A stretch of 64,000 nucleotides of DNA, from contig NZ_WBMT01000002.1 of assembly GCF_008923185.1 (NCBI RefSeq), positions 62,001 to 126,000 on the forward strand, given 5' to 3'. Every line of letters starts with the position of its first letter. The first letter of the stretch is position 1. This document shows, one piece after another, positions 1 through 8,245 of the stretch. This DNA comes from Actinomadura rudentiformis (GTDB lineage: Bacteria > Actinomycetota > Actinomycetes > Streptosporangiales > Streptosporangiaceae). The translations under genes were made by a program, and so were the position numbers. Below the pieces are notes generated by a model, which was given only the letters and a program-made list of their open reading frames with translations, searched no databases and had not been told where the DNA came from.

Positions 1-1531
1 CGAGATCGAAGGCGAAGTTGTGGGCGAGGCAGTGCAGTTGGCCGTCCCGGATGACGGCGCCCACCGACAGGTCCTCCCCCGCGTGCGGGCAGTAACGCGG
101 AATGTCGTAGGAGTGGCCGGCCGACTCCACCACGATGCGTTCCGTTTCGTCGCGGCCCGTCTCGTACTCCTCGACGGCCTGGAGCGCGGGCGCGTTGGCG
201 TGCTTGAGGAGCCCGACCAGATAGTCGTTGTAGACGTCGGGATCGCGGTAGAGGCTGAGCCGGAACGAGATCAGCAGATCCTCCCAGGCGAGCCTGCCCT
301 TGAGGATGCCGTCCACCCAGCGGCCCGCGGTGGTGATCCGGTAGTGCGGCCGGGTGTCCGGCCGGGCCTGGCTCACCGTGAGCCCGTCCGGCGAGAAGTC
401 GACGTCCCAGACGCCGCCGTTCGGACCAGTGATCTCGAAGCGGACCAGCATGCTGATCTGGCGCAGGAAGTAGTCGCTCAGGCCGCCGAGGTGCTCGAAG
501 TGAGCGACGAAACGGTCGAACAGCCCCTCGTCGGGCACCGGATACTCGGCGATGGCCTCATTGATGTGCTCGGCGCGGTCGGCGGCATAGCGGGCGAGAT
601 AGTCCGGCCGGGTGGCGTCGCTGAACTCGAACTCCGCCGAAGTCGGGTCGAGCGCGATCTCGCCCGTGTCCAGATCGATGGAGTCGCCCGGCTTGAAGTA
701 CTCCCAGCGCTGCGCCGGGAGGTGTTCGCGCAGCCATTCGGTGGCGACCGACGCGTCGCAGAAGGCGCCGTCCGCCTGGTCGAGCACCCAGTTGAGATGC
801 TCGATTTCCTCGCCCAGGAAGCACGGTGGCCCGGCGAACGGGACCGCGAGTTCGGGCGCGGTCTGCCGGACGAGCCGCTGGGCGGCGCGCAGCTTGGCCA
901 CGCGCTTGGCCATGGAGATCTCGGCCATCTCCTCCGGCGGGTACTCGTAGCAGATCGGATGCCACGAGGCCCCGGCGGTCTGCAGGGCCATGATGTCGAG
1001 CCGTCCACCGGCCTGGTGCTTGGCGCGGCGGGCCTGCGCCGCGGTCAGCCGGGCGTCGTTGCAGTGCAGGATCCCGCGCCCGTCGGCGACCACCAGAAAT
1101 GCCGCATCATGACACATCGGGGACAACTCGGGAATCGCCGTGATCCACGATCCGCGATTGTCGAGAGGGAATTTCTCCCAGGCCGGTATCTCGATTACCT
1201 GACGTGCCCCGGCGGCCTCCCGGATCCGTTCCAGGAAGGCGGGTCCGGGATAACGCGGAATGAGGATTCGGGTTCGCTCGGGAAGCCGTGCGATGACCCA
1301 GGGATCGAAGTGATCTAGATGCTCGTGAGACACGGCGACCCAGTCGGTGTCGAGCAACGCGGGAACGTCAAGATGATCGTTTCTCGGGTACTGATGCCAC
1401 GCCCCGAGGAAGGCGCCCGTCCGGGCGAGCCAGGGATCCATGAGCAGGCGGAACGTGTTTCCATTGACCGCCAACCCGGCGTGTCCGAGAAAGGTGACCG
1501 TCGGCATACCAAGACTGTCGCTCCAGGGCAT
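1..1531 (-). CDS. MBL-fold hydrolase fused to a Rieske [2Fe-2S] domain, 3' partial
   Basis: Reading inward from position 1531 gives an open frame of 510 codons that runs off the left edge, so the C-terminus is missing. Residues 69-74 read HEHLDH, the metal-binding HxHxDH motif of the metallo-beta-lactamase fold, preceded by the typical N-terminal strand TVTFLGHAGL. Near residue 480 a CPHAGEDL motif is followed by CLAHNFAFDL, the two Cys-His pairs of a Rieske cluster. The same two modules occur in CMP-Neu5Ac hydroxylase-like proteins, but there the Rieske domain is N-terminal. The substrate cannot be read from the sequence. The ATG at 1531 was chosen because it directly precedes the first beta strand; a GTG at 1542 is in another frame. 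The gene is divergent from the kinase at 1776. Confidence 0.85.
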   Translation of the reverse strand, partial: MPWSDSLGMPTVTFLGHAGLAVNGNTFRLLMDPWLARTGAFLGAWHQYPRNDHLDVPALLDTDWVAVSHEHLDHFDPWVIARLPERTRILIPRYPGPAFLERIREAAGARQVIEIPAWEKFPLDNRGSWITAIPELSPMCHDAAFLVVADGRGILHCNDARLTAAQARRAKHQAGGRLDIMALQTAGASWHPICYEYPPEEMAEISMAKRVAKLRAAQRLVRQTAPELAVPFAGPPCFLGEEIEHLNWVLDQADGAFCDASVATEWLREHLPAQRWEYFKPGDSIDLDTGEIALDPTSAEFEFSDATRPDYLARYAADRAEHINEAIAEYPVPDEGLFDRFVAHFEHLGGLSDYFLRQISMLVRFEITGPNGGVWDVDFSPDGLTVSQARPDTRPHYRITTAGRWVDGILKGRLAWEDLLISFRLSLYRDPDVYNDYLVGLLKHANAPALQAVEEYETGRDETERIVVESAGHSYDIPRYCPHAGEDLSVGAVIRDGQLHCLAHNFAFDL

Positions 1532-1775
1532 GGTGTTCGCACCCACCGGAATGCGCAAGGTGGCTACGCCGTAGGTATGAAAGAAATGGCGGAAGCGAAC
1601 GGAAGCGAAACCGACAATCCTGGCTTGGACGCCTCGACAAAGGGGAGGGTTTACCCCAACTCGGCCATGTCCACTTCCGGCCACGCCTTGGTCGGTTGCG
1701 GTCAATTGTCTGGACAGAGATGGCTTTAAGGGCGACGGTCATCATGGTGCTGGTAATACGGACGGGGGTCCTTCC

Positions 1776-2600
1776 ATGAACAACGGGCAGTCTCGGTCAT
1801 CGCCGACGGACACGCCCGAATACGTCGCGATGCTCACCGGTGTGAGCCCGCAGGAACCCGAGCCGGGGGACTCGGCCCTGTGGCGGCGGCGGCTACGGCA
1901 TGACATCAGACACGAACTGGGGACCATCATCATGCTCGCGTCGGCGGTGGTGGTCGCCGACGACATCGGCGCCGGCAGCCGCGAGCGCATCGAGCAGCTG
2001 CTCGGTGAGACCCGATGGCTCGACCACCTGATCCGCCAGCTCGACGAGGACAACGACGACGACATCACCACCCAGCCGATGGTCTGCCCGGAGCGCATCC
2101 GGGTGGACGACCTCACCGCCGAGGTCGTCACCGGCATGCGTCTCGCCACCTCGCACGCGGTGGGCTTCGAGGGCACCGCGGCCTGGGCGCACATGGACCC
2201 GGTGGCGCTCTGGCGGGCGCTGCGGAACGTCCTCGACAACGCCTGCCGCGTGGCGGCGAGCCGGGTCGACGTCCATGTCAGCGTGGACCAGGGCTGGGTC
2301 ACGATCCAGGTGGACGACGACGGGCCGGGATTCGGCGCGGGCACGGGAGGGCTGGCCTCACTCGGGCTGGGCATCGTGCACGACCTCATCTCGGGCTACG
2401 GCGGCAGCCTGGAGATCCGTACCTGTGAGATGGGCGGCGCGCGCGTGCGCATGCTGCTGCCCTCCGCCCCGCCCGTGGAGATGACCGACCCCATGGAAAC
2501 CGACCCCCTGGCAACAGCCCACATGCAAACAGCGCACGTACAAACAGGTCACATGGAAACAGGGCACATGGCGACCGACGACTGGCAGCTCCATCCGTGA
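1776..2600 (+). CDS. Soluble sensor histidine kinase
   Basis: This 274-residue protein has no membrane segment, so it should sense a cytoplasmic signal or a partner protein. A dimerisation/phosphoacceptor helix carries RHDIRHELGT (residues 41-50, His46 the likely phosphosite). An N-box (RALRNVLDNACR), a G1 box (DDDGPGFG) and a G2-like LGLGIVHDL define the HATPase_c domain. The last 35 residues are an unusual run of five-residue units of the form x-x-H-M-x-T, outside the catalytic domain. A GGGGG Shine-Dalgarno-like run precedes the ATG. The stop overlaps the GTG of the LuxR-type regulator at 2597, so the two are translated together and are very likely cognate. Confidence 0.85.
   Translation: MNNGQSRSSPTDTPEYVAMLTGVSPQEPEPGDSALWRRRLRHDIRHELGTIIMLASAVVVADDIGAGSRERIEQLLGETRWLDHLIRQLDEDNDDDITTQPMVCPERIRVDDLTAEVVTGMRLATSHAVGFEGTAAWAHMDPVALWRALRNVLDNACRVAASRVDVHVSVDQGWVTIQVDDDGPGFGAGTGGLASLGLGIVHDLISGYGGSLEIRTCEMGGARVRMLLPSAPPVEMTDPMETDPLATAHMQTAHVQTGHMETGHMATDDWQLHP
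2490..2579 (+). repeat. Six degenerate 15-bp tandem units in the kinase 3' end
   Basis: From 2490 the coding sequence consists of 15-bp units. The last four begin CACATGCAAACAG, CACGTACAAACAG, CACATGGAAACAG and CACATGGCGACCG; two more diverged units precede them. The period is a multiple of three, so the frame is kept and the protein gains a five-residue repeat. Units rich in CAAACA contrast with the GC-rich codon use around them, which suggests recent slippage expansion. Confidence 0.8.
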
Positions 2601-3250
2601 GGGTCATCGTCTGCGACGACCACGCGGTGTTCGCCGACTCGTTGTCGCTGGTGCTGACCGACGCGGGACACGTCGTCGTGGGGGTGGCGTACTCCCCCGA
2701 CGACGTGCTTCCCGTGCTGCGCGGCCGGCGGGCCGACGTCTGCCTGATCGACCTGCACTTCCCCGGCGGCACGGTGCTGGAGTGGATGCCGCGGCTGCGC
2801 GCCGCCTCGCCCGAGACGATGTTCGTGGTGCTGACCGGCTACCTGGACCAGGAGGTCCTGGAGGCAGGGCTCGCCGCGGGCGTCCGCGGGTTCACCCACA
2901 AGGGCCAGCAGAGCCGCGACATCCTGACGGTGTTGCGGCGGGTCGCCGAGGGCGAGGTCGTGATCGACCAGGGCACCCGCCGGGACGTGCCCGACGTCCG
3001 GCCACGCAGCCAGGCACAGAAGGTCGCGCAGTTCCTCACCCCGCGTGAACGAGAGGTCCTCACCCGGCTCGCCCGCGGCGAGTCCACCCAGGCGCTCGCC
3101 AAGGCGATGGGCGTCACCCGCAGCACCGCGCGCAGCCACGTGCAGAGCGTGCTGAGCAAGCTCGGCGTGCACTCCCAGCGTGAGGCCGTGATCGAGGCCG
3201 CGCGGCACGGTCTGGTGAGCGTGGAGACCGGCGAATGGCTGGTCGGCTGA
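2597..3250 (+). CDS. LuxR/NarL-family response regulator
   Basis: The 217-residue protein has an N-terminal receiver domain (acidic pocket D7/D8, phospho-acceptor D52 in CLIDLHFPGG, conserved Thr in VVLTGY and Lys in FTHKG). A C-terminal LuxR helix-turn-helix follows (FLTPREREVLTRLARGES, then TRSTARSHVQSVLSKLGV). It should bind DNA as a dimer after phosphorylation by the kinase encoded just upstream, whose stop codon overlaps this GTG start by four bases. Its targets are unknown; the divergent Rieske gene and the P450 at 3357 are nearest. Confidence 0.9.
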   Translation: MRVIVCDDHAVFADSLSLVLTDAGHVVVGVAYSPDDVLPVLRGRRADVCLIDLHFPGGTVLEWMPRLRAASPETMFVVLTGYLDQEVLEAGLAAGVRGFTHKGQQSRDILTVLRRVAEGEVVIDQGTRRDVPDVRPRSQAQKVAQFLTPREREVLTRLARGESTQALAKAMGVTRSTARSHVQSVLSKLGVHSQREAVIEAARHGLVSVETGEWLVG

Positions 3251-3356
3251 CCCGACGCCTGGAACATCGGGTGAGTTGCGCGCTTGCCACGACCGAAACC
3301 GGACATAGAGGGGAGAGCCGGGACGCGTTAACTTCCGCATAGGAAGAGGAGGTCCC

Positions 3357-4226
3357 ATGCCTCAACGGCGAGGCGCACTGCCCATCTCCGACGCTGAGGT
3401 TCTCAGCTGCCCGGACACCTATGCGCGCGGCGTGCCGTACGACTGCCTCGACCGCCTGCGCGCCAGGACGCCGGTGGTCTGGCTGGACGGACGCTTCGCG
3501 GGCGAGCCGGGGTCGTGGGCGGTGCTGAGATACGCCGACGTGCGGCGGGCGCTGTCCCGGCCCGAGTTGTTCTCCCCTCTCCCTTCGGAGATCCTGCACG
3601 GCCCCGTCGCGGTCTCGGGCGAGGCCGAAACGGCGGGCCTCCCGATCGACATGGACCCGCCTGCCCGGTCCCTGCTCAGCCGGATAGGGAGGGAGAGCGT
3701 CGATCTCATCAAGGGCGTCCTCAACGAGATGCCCGAGACGTTGCGCAACACCGTGGCCGGAGGCGCGTACGCCCTTCTCCGGCATCCCGACCAGTACGCC
3801 CGGCTGCGCGTAGCCCGCGGCGACGAGGCCCTGATCGACAGCGCGATCGAGGAGATGCTCCGCTGGTGGACTCCGGTGATGCAGGTACGGCGGCTCGTCC
3901 GGCGCAGCACGAAGATGGGCGGCGTGCCGCTGCGCACCGGTGAGCAGGTGACGCTGTGGCTCACCGCGGCCAACCACGACGACGCGGTGTTCGTCCAGCC
4001 GGGGCGGTTCCTGCCGGAACGGTTCGTCACCGGGAGCGAGCGGCATCTGAGCTTCGGCTACGGCACCCGGGCCTGCCTCGGCGGCCACCTGGCGCGCGTC
4101 CACCTCCGCGCGATGATCGCCGCGATCCTCGAACGGCCCGGCCGGCTGGAGCTCGCAGGCGAGCCCGTGCTGCTGCGTTCCACCTCCCGGCGCGGCTTCG
4201 AGCACCTGCCCGTCCGCTGGGCCTGA
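3357..4226 (+). CDS. Internally deleted cytochrome P450
   Basis: At 289 residues this is about 110-130 residues shorter than bacterial P450s. The haem ligand loop is intact (FGYGTRACLGG, Cys ligand), as are the K-helix ExxR (EEMLR) and the strand after it. The N-terminal part is normal up to DMDPPA, where P450s have DPPxHxxxR, and the frame then jumps almost directly to the I-helix. Helices C to H are missing, the helix-C haem-propionate His is Ala, and the I-helix AGxET has become NEMPETLRN. A strong GAGGAGG precedes the ATG, so it is probably still translated. It is either a decaying gene or a P450-derived haem protein without normal oxygen chemistry. Confidence 0.75.
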   Translation: MPQRRGALPISDAEVLSCPDTYARGVPYDCLDRLRARTPVVWLDGRFAGEPGSWAVLRYADVRRALSRPELFSPLPSEILHGPVAVSGEAETAGLPIDMDPPARSLLSRIGRESVDLIKGVLNEMPETLRNTVAGGAYALLRHPDQYARLRVARGDEALIDSAIEEMLRWWTPVMQVRRLVRRSTKMGGVPLRTGEQVTLWLTAANHDDAVFVQPGRFLPERFVTGSERHLSFGYGTRACLGGHLARVHLRAMIAAILERPGRLELAGEPVLLRSTSRRGFEHLPVRWA

Positions 4227-4266
4227 TCCGCCCGTTGGCTCTGATCCGCCCGGTTGGCTCTGATCC
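4223..4266. repeat. Short tandem repeat at the P450 stop codon
   Basis: The 18-19 bp unit CTGATCCGCCCGTTGGCT occurs at 4223-4240 and 4241-4259 (one extra G), and a third partial copy (CTGATCC) follows at 4260. The P450 stop codon lies in the first unit. It looks like simple slippage at a gene end. Confidence 0.7.
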
Positions 4267-4423
4267 TTCGACGGCAGGTGAGACGTACTTCACAGCATGG
4301 GGCGCACGCCAAGCTGAAACCCCCAGCCGCCGCATGGACAAGACATTCCGGAGACGTTCTGGCGACACCCTTCCGTTAAGTTCTTGACCGTTTGCCACAC
4401 GTTCGCTGGAACTCTCCTGAATG

Positions 4424-4462
4424 CCAGCTGAGTTCTCAATGTCAGCTGGATCGACCAGCTGA
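4424..4462. promoter_or_regulatory. CCAGCTGA inverted and direct repeat upstream of the esterase pair
   Basis: CCAGCTGA (4424-4431) and TCAGCTGG (4442-4449) form perfect 8-bp inverted arms with a 10-bp spacer, and CCAGCTGA recurs at 4455-4462. The block lies 70-105 bp upstream of the likely start of the first esterase-like gene, in a 303-bp gap (4227-4529) that otherwise holds only the short repeat at 4223. It could be an operator; no regulator can be assigned. Confidence 0.45.
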
Positions 4463-4529
4463 GTGGTGCGCCTTGGCCGTCGGGGGCCGGGTCGGATCGG
4501 ACAAACGGATCGGACAAGGAGTGCACGGT

Positions 4530-5675
4530 TTGGGACTGACGAGCTGGGGGCTGCTCGGACTGCTCTCCCTGATCACCGCCGCCTGCCTGGCGGGCACGGT
4601 GTGGGCCTGGCCGCGGCTGGCGTCCGCCGGGCTCAAGACCACGGCGGTACGAACGGCACTGCTGGCCGGCGGCCAGTTGATGATCATTCTTACCCTGCTG
4701 GTCGGGGTGAACGGTTACTACCTCTTCTACGGCACCTGGACCGACCTGATGGGAGCGGCCGGCGGCAAGGCACAGGTCCGGCAGCACCCGCAGCCGGGGG
4801 CCGGCCCGGACGCCGCCGCGGCGACGCGGGTGGTCAAGACGGTGCAGGCCAAGCTCGGCCCGCGCGAGGGCGCCAAGCCCACCCGGGACGGGCAGGTGCA
4901 GCACCTCGAGATCAGCGGGGTCCGGAGCGGCATCGCCTCCGAGGCGTACATCTACCTGCCGCCGGAGTACTTCCAGCCGCAGTACGCGGCCAAACGTTTC
5001 CCGGTCGCGCTCTTCATCGCCGGCTACCCCTCGCGGGACCGGCTGACCTGGATCGAGAAGGGGCACCTTCCCGAGGAGGCCGCACGGCAGCGGGCGGCCG
5101 GCCGGATCCAGCCGATGATCTACGTGATGATGCGGCCGACGGTCGAGCCGGGCTGGGACACCGAGTGCGCGGACGTGCCGGGCGGCCCGAAGGTCGAGAC
5201 GTTCTTCTCCCAGGACGTGCCCGAGGCGATCCTCAACACCTACCGCGCGGCGCGGTCCCGGCACGGCTGGGGGGTCGCGGGCTACTCCGCGGGCGGCTAC
5301 TGCGCCGTCAAGCTGGCGATGTTGCACTCCGACCGGTTCACCGCCGCGGCCAGCCTGGCCGGGCACTTCCGCGCGATCCTCGACACGACCACGCGGCAAC
5401 TCTACGACCGCAGCAAGCAGTTGCGGCAGGACAACGACCTGCTCTGGCGGCTGCGGAACCTGCCCCAGCCGCCGGTCTCGGTCCTGGTGGCCTCGGCCAG
5501 CATCGGCGAGAGGACCTACGCGCAGGCGAAGCTGTTCATGGACGCGGCGCGGCCGCCGCTGCTGGTCGACAAGGTGCTGCTGCCCACCGGCGGCCACAAC
5601 TTCAAGACCTTCCGCAAATACATCCCGCCCACCATCGAATGGCTGAGCGCGCACCTGCGAGGAGACGGCCAGTGA
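4530..5675 (+). CDS. Membrane-anchored alpha/beta-hydrolase esterase-like protein
   Basis: The protein has two N-terminal membrane helices (about residues 8-25 and 40-58) and then an extracytoplasmic alpha/beta-hydrolase domain. The nucleophile elbow is GYSAGG (Ser of GxSxG) in GWGVAGYSAGGYCA, and the likely catalytic His is in PTGGHNF near the end. The fold and the conserved HSDRF after the elbow resemble the esterase D/mycolyltransferase-like family; the substrate is unknown. The frame extends back to 4392, but AAGGAG at 4516-4521 lies 8 bases from a TTG at 4530, giving 381 residues; GTG 4521 is the alternative. The stop overlaps the GTG of the paralogue at 5672, so both are made from one transcript. 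Confidence 0.75.
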   Translation: MGLTSWGLLGLLSLITAACLAGTVWAWPRLASAGLKTTAVRTALLAGGQLMIILTLLVGVNGYYLFYGTWTDLMGAAGGKAQVRQHPQPGAGPDAAAATRVVKTVQAKLGPREGAKPTRDGQVQHLEISGVRSGIASEAYIYLPPEYFQPQYAAKRFPVALFIAGYPSRDRLTWIEKGHLPEEAARQRAAGRIQPMIYVMMRPTVEPGWDTECADVPGGPKVETFFSQDVPEAILNTYRAARSRHGWGVAGYSAGGYCAVKLAMLHSDRFTAAASLAGHFRAILDTTTRQLYDRSKQLRQDNDLLWRLRNLPQPPVSVLVASASIGERTYAQAKLFMDAARPPLLVDKVLLPTGGHNFKTFRKYIPPTIEWLSAHLRGDGQ

Positions 5676-6883
5676 CCTCGCTGGAGCCCACGAGCGCGGG
5701 ACTCATCCTCCCTGTGTGCCTGCTTGCCGCCGCCGTCTTCGTGCTGTCGGTACGGCGGTGGCCGCGGCTCACCGGACGCGGCGCGGGGCCGCTGCTGGGC
5801 CGCGCGGGCCTACTGCTCACCTGCCAGGTGACACTGACGGCGGCGATCATCCTGATCTCCAACCGCTACTTCGTCTTCTACGCCACCTGGAAGGACCTGC
5901 TCGGCAGCGACCGGGTGAACGTCCAGGTCAAGCAGGTGCAGCAGAGCAAGGGGAAGGAGGCGGATCCGACGTCGCTGGTGCGGCGGACCACGACGGACCT
6001 CGGCCCCTCGCGCCGCGGCCGTGAGCACGACCCGGTCAGGGACGGCCAGGTCGACCGCCTTGAGATCACGGGTGCGCGGAGCGGCCTGGAGGGTCAGGCG
6101 TACGTCTACCTCCCGCCGGAGTACTTCAAGCCCGGGCACACGGCCAGGCGCCTGCCGGTCACGATCTTCATGTCCGGCGCGCCGTCCGACGACCGGCTGG
6201 CCTGGATCAAGCAGGCCCGGCTGCCCCGGAGCGCCGCCGACGGCAGCGCCGGTCCGCCGATGATCTCCGTGATGATCCGTTCACCGCGGGGACTCTCCCC
6301 GGTGAAGCAGCCGCCCGCCGGGCCTGAGGGCGCCAAGGGCCTCCCGCACGCGGGGAAGCCCGCCCCCGGCCGCCCCGACGCCTGCCTGGACGTACCAGGT
6401 CAGCGTGGAGGCCGCGCCGAGACGTTCTTCGCTCAGGACCTTCCGGTCGCGCTCGGCGACACCTACCGGCTGCCGCAGACCCGCCAGGGATGGGGCATCG
6501 CCGGATTCGGCGAGAGCGGCCAGTGCGCGGCGCGGCTGGCGATGCTGCATTCGGACCGCTTCGCCGCTGCGGCGAGCGTCTCCGGGGTGTTCACGCCCGC
6601 AGAGGGGCCCTATTACGGCGGCAGCAAGGCCTACCAGCAGGACAACGAGCTGCTGTGGCGGCTCAAGAACCTGCCCGCCCCGCCGATCTCGTTCCTGGCA
6701 GCCGTGGGCAAGGCCGACCCGAAGACAGAGCAGCAGGCCGCTGCGTTCGTGAAGCTCGTCCGGCCACCGATGAGAGCCGAGCAGATGGCGCTCGCGGCGT
6801 CCCCAGAGACCCTCAAGGGCTGGCAGGGCCACATCCCGCACGTCGCGGACTGGCTGGCCCGCCACCTCCGAGCCGAGCAATGA
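5672..6883 (+). CDS. Esterase-like paralogue lacking the catalytic Ser and His (pseudoenzyme)
   Basis: This 403-residue protein has the same two-helix anchor and hydrolase domain as its upstream neighbour and aligns along its length (YLPPEYF, DRLxWI, LAMLHSDRF, QQDNELLWRLKNLP). The nucleophile elbow GYSAGG is replaced by GFGESG, which places Gly where the Ser should be. The C-terminal GGHNF is replaced by SPETL, so the His is also gone. The rest of the fold looks maintained, with no frameshift or stop. An active/inactive pair expressed together suggests that this copy binds ligand or regulates its partner. The GTG start at 5672 overlaps the upstream stop (GTGA) and is preceded by GGAGA at 5661. 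Confidence 0.8.
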   Translation: MTSLEPTSAGLILPVCLLAAAVFVLSVRRWPRLTGRGAGPLLGRAGLLLTCQVTLTAAIILISNRYFVFYATWKDLLGSDRVNVQVKQVQQSKGKEADPTSLVRRTTTDLGPSRRGREHDPVRDGQVDRLEITGARSGLEGQAYVYLPPEYFKPGHTARRLPVTIFMSGAPSDDRLAWIKQARLPRSAADGSAGPPMISVMIRSPRGLSPVKQPPAGPEGAKGLPHAGKPAPGRPDACLDVPGQRGGRAETFFAQDLPVALGDTYRLPQTRQGWGIAGFGESGQCAARLAMLHSDRFAAAASVSGVFTPAEGPYYGGSKAYQQDNELLWRLKNLPAPPISFLAAVGKADPKTEQQAAAFVKLVRPPMRAEQMALAASPETLKGWQGHIPHVADWLARHLRAEQ

Positions 6884-7000
6884 ACCGGAAGCAGTGAGCA
6901 GAGATGCAGTGAACATGATTCGGTGTACGTCCCGAGGAGTATCCGCGAACGCGCCTCTGAGCCGACGCCATACCGAGTGCCGGTGACCTAACGTGCAGGA

Positions 7001-8245
7001 ATGAGCACCTCGTCGCCCCACCACCCACGCTGGCCTCGGCCCGCCGAGTGGCCGGTCTGGGTCGTCCCGCTGCTGATCCAGCCGATCCAGATCGTCGGCT
7101 CGTTCGGCGCGCAGCGCGGGCGGGACGGGCACGGTCCGCCGTGGCTCCAGAAGGAGGCTGTCACCTCCGAATTCGCTTCCCTGAACGGTTGGGGGATCGC
7201 GCTACTGATCGCCGGGCCGGCGCTGCTGCTGTTCCGCCGCCGGTATCCGCGGCAAACGCTCGTCGCGGTCGCGGCCGTCACGGCGACCTACATACTGGCC
7301 AACCACGCTCCCGGACCGGTCTTCCTGTCGCTGTGCGTGGCACTCGTCGCCGCGGTCGTGGCCGGGCACCGGCTGCTGGCCTGGGCCGGCACGGTCGTGA
7401 CGCTCACTGGGATGCTGGGGGTCACCTGGCTGCTCGGCGGGGATGATCCGCTGCCCGTGAGCAAGCCTGACTGGGCCGGCTCGACGATGGTGGTCGGATG
7501 GGCGCTGGTGGTGCTCACCGGTGCGGAGCTGGTCCGGATGCGGAGCACCCAGCTCGCCGAACGGGCCCGGACGCGGGCGGAGGAGGCCAGGCGCCAGGCC
7601 AGCGAGGAACGGCTGCGGATGGCGCGCGAGCTGCACGACGTCCTCGCCCACAACATCTCGATGATCAACGTGCAGGCCGGGGTCGCGCTGCACCTGATGG
7701 ACGACGACCCGCAACAGGCCAGGACGGCGCTGGCGGCGATCAAGGAGGCCAGCAAGGAGGCACTCACCGAGATGCGCTCGGTGATCGGGGCGCTGCGCGC
7801 CGAGGGCGAGACCGCGCCTCGCTCCCCCACCGCCGGGCTGTCCCGCCTGGAGGAACTGCTCGACCGGGCCCGCAACGCCGGGCTGCCGGTGACGGCCAAG
7901 ACCGAGGGCGACCAACGGCCGCTGCCCGCCGGGACGGACCTGGCGGCGTACCGGATCGTGCAGGAGTCGCTCACCAACGTCAGCCGCCACGCCGGTCCCG
8001 GACCGGTGACGGCCGAGGTCCGGATCGCCTACGGTGAGCATGAAATTTCCGTACAGGTCGACGACGACGGGCGAGGCGTCTCATTGCTGGACGACCACGC
8101 CGGCACCGGGAGCGGCATCCGCGGCATGCGGGAGCGGGCCACGGCGCTGGGCGGTTCGTTCACTGCGGGGCCACGGCCGGGCGGCGGGTTCCGCGTCCGC
8201 GCGACGCTGCCCATCGCGGACGAGCCCGAGAGGGAAGCACGATGA
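7001..8245 (+). CDS. DesK/NarL-type membrane sensor histidine kinase
   Basis: The first 170 residues carry about four or five hydrophobic helices with very short loops, so the sensor probably reads the membrane. A HisKA_3 dimerisation domain follows with RELHDVLAHNISM (His212 the phosphosite), then an HATPase_c domain with an N-box (ESLTNVSRHA) and VDDDGRGV and GSGIRGMRERA glycine boxes. The 414-residue length is normal. The stop overlaps the ATG of the regulator at 8242 (ATGA), so the pair is a translationally coupled two-component system. No clear Shine-Dalgarno precedes the ATG, and translation may be leaderless. Confidence 0.9.
   Translation: MSTSSPHHPRWPRPAEWPVWVVPLLIQPIQIVGSFGAQRGRDGHGPPWLQKEAVTSEFASLNGWGIALLIAGPALLLFRRRYPRQTLVAVAAVTATYILANHAPGPVFLSLCVALVAAVVAGHRLLAWAGTVVTLTGMLGVTWLLGGDDPLPVSKPDWAGSTMVVGWALVVLTGAELVRMRSTQLAERARTRAEEARRQASEERLRMARELHDVLAHNISMINVQAGVALHLMDDDPQQARTALAAIKEASKEALTEMRSVIGALRAEGETAPRSPTAGLSRLEELLDRARNAGLPVTAKTEGDQRPLPAGTDLAAYRIVQESLTNVSRHAGPGPVTAEVRIAYGEHEISVQVDDDGRGVSLLDDHAGTGSGIRGMRERATALGGSFTAGPRPGGGFRVRATLPIADEPEREAR

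Noticed and set aside
20..1318. Long plus-strand frame of 432 residues
   Set aside because: It is the antisense shadow of the MBL/Rieske gene; the minus frame has clear metal and cluster motifs, and the plus frame is Arg/Gly/Val-rich without any.
4463..5671. Upstream part of an 806-residue frame over both esterases
   Set aside because: Only the part from GTG 5672 is coding; the part before it is an Arg/Gly-rich alternative frame of the first esterase.
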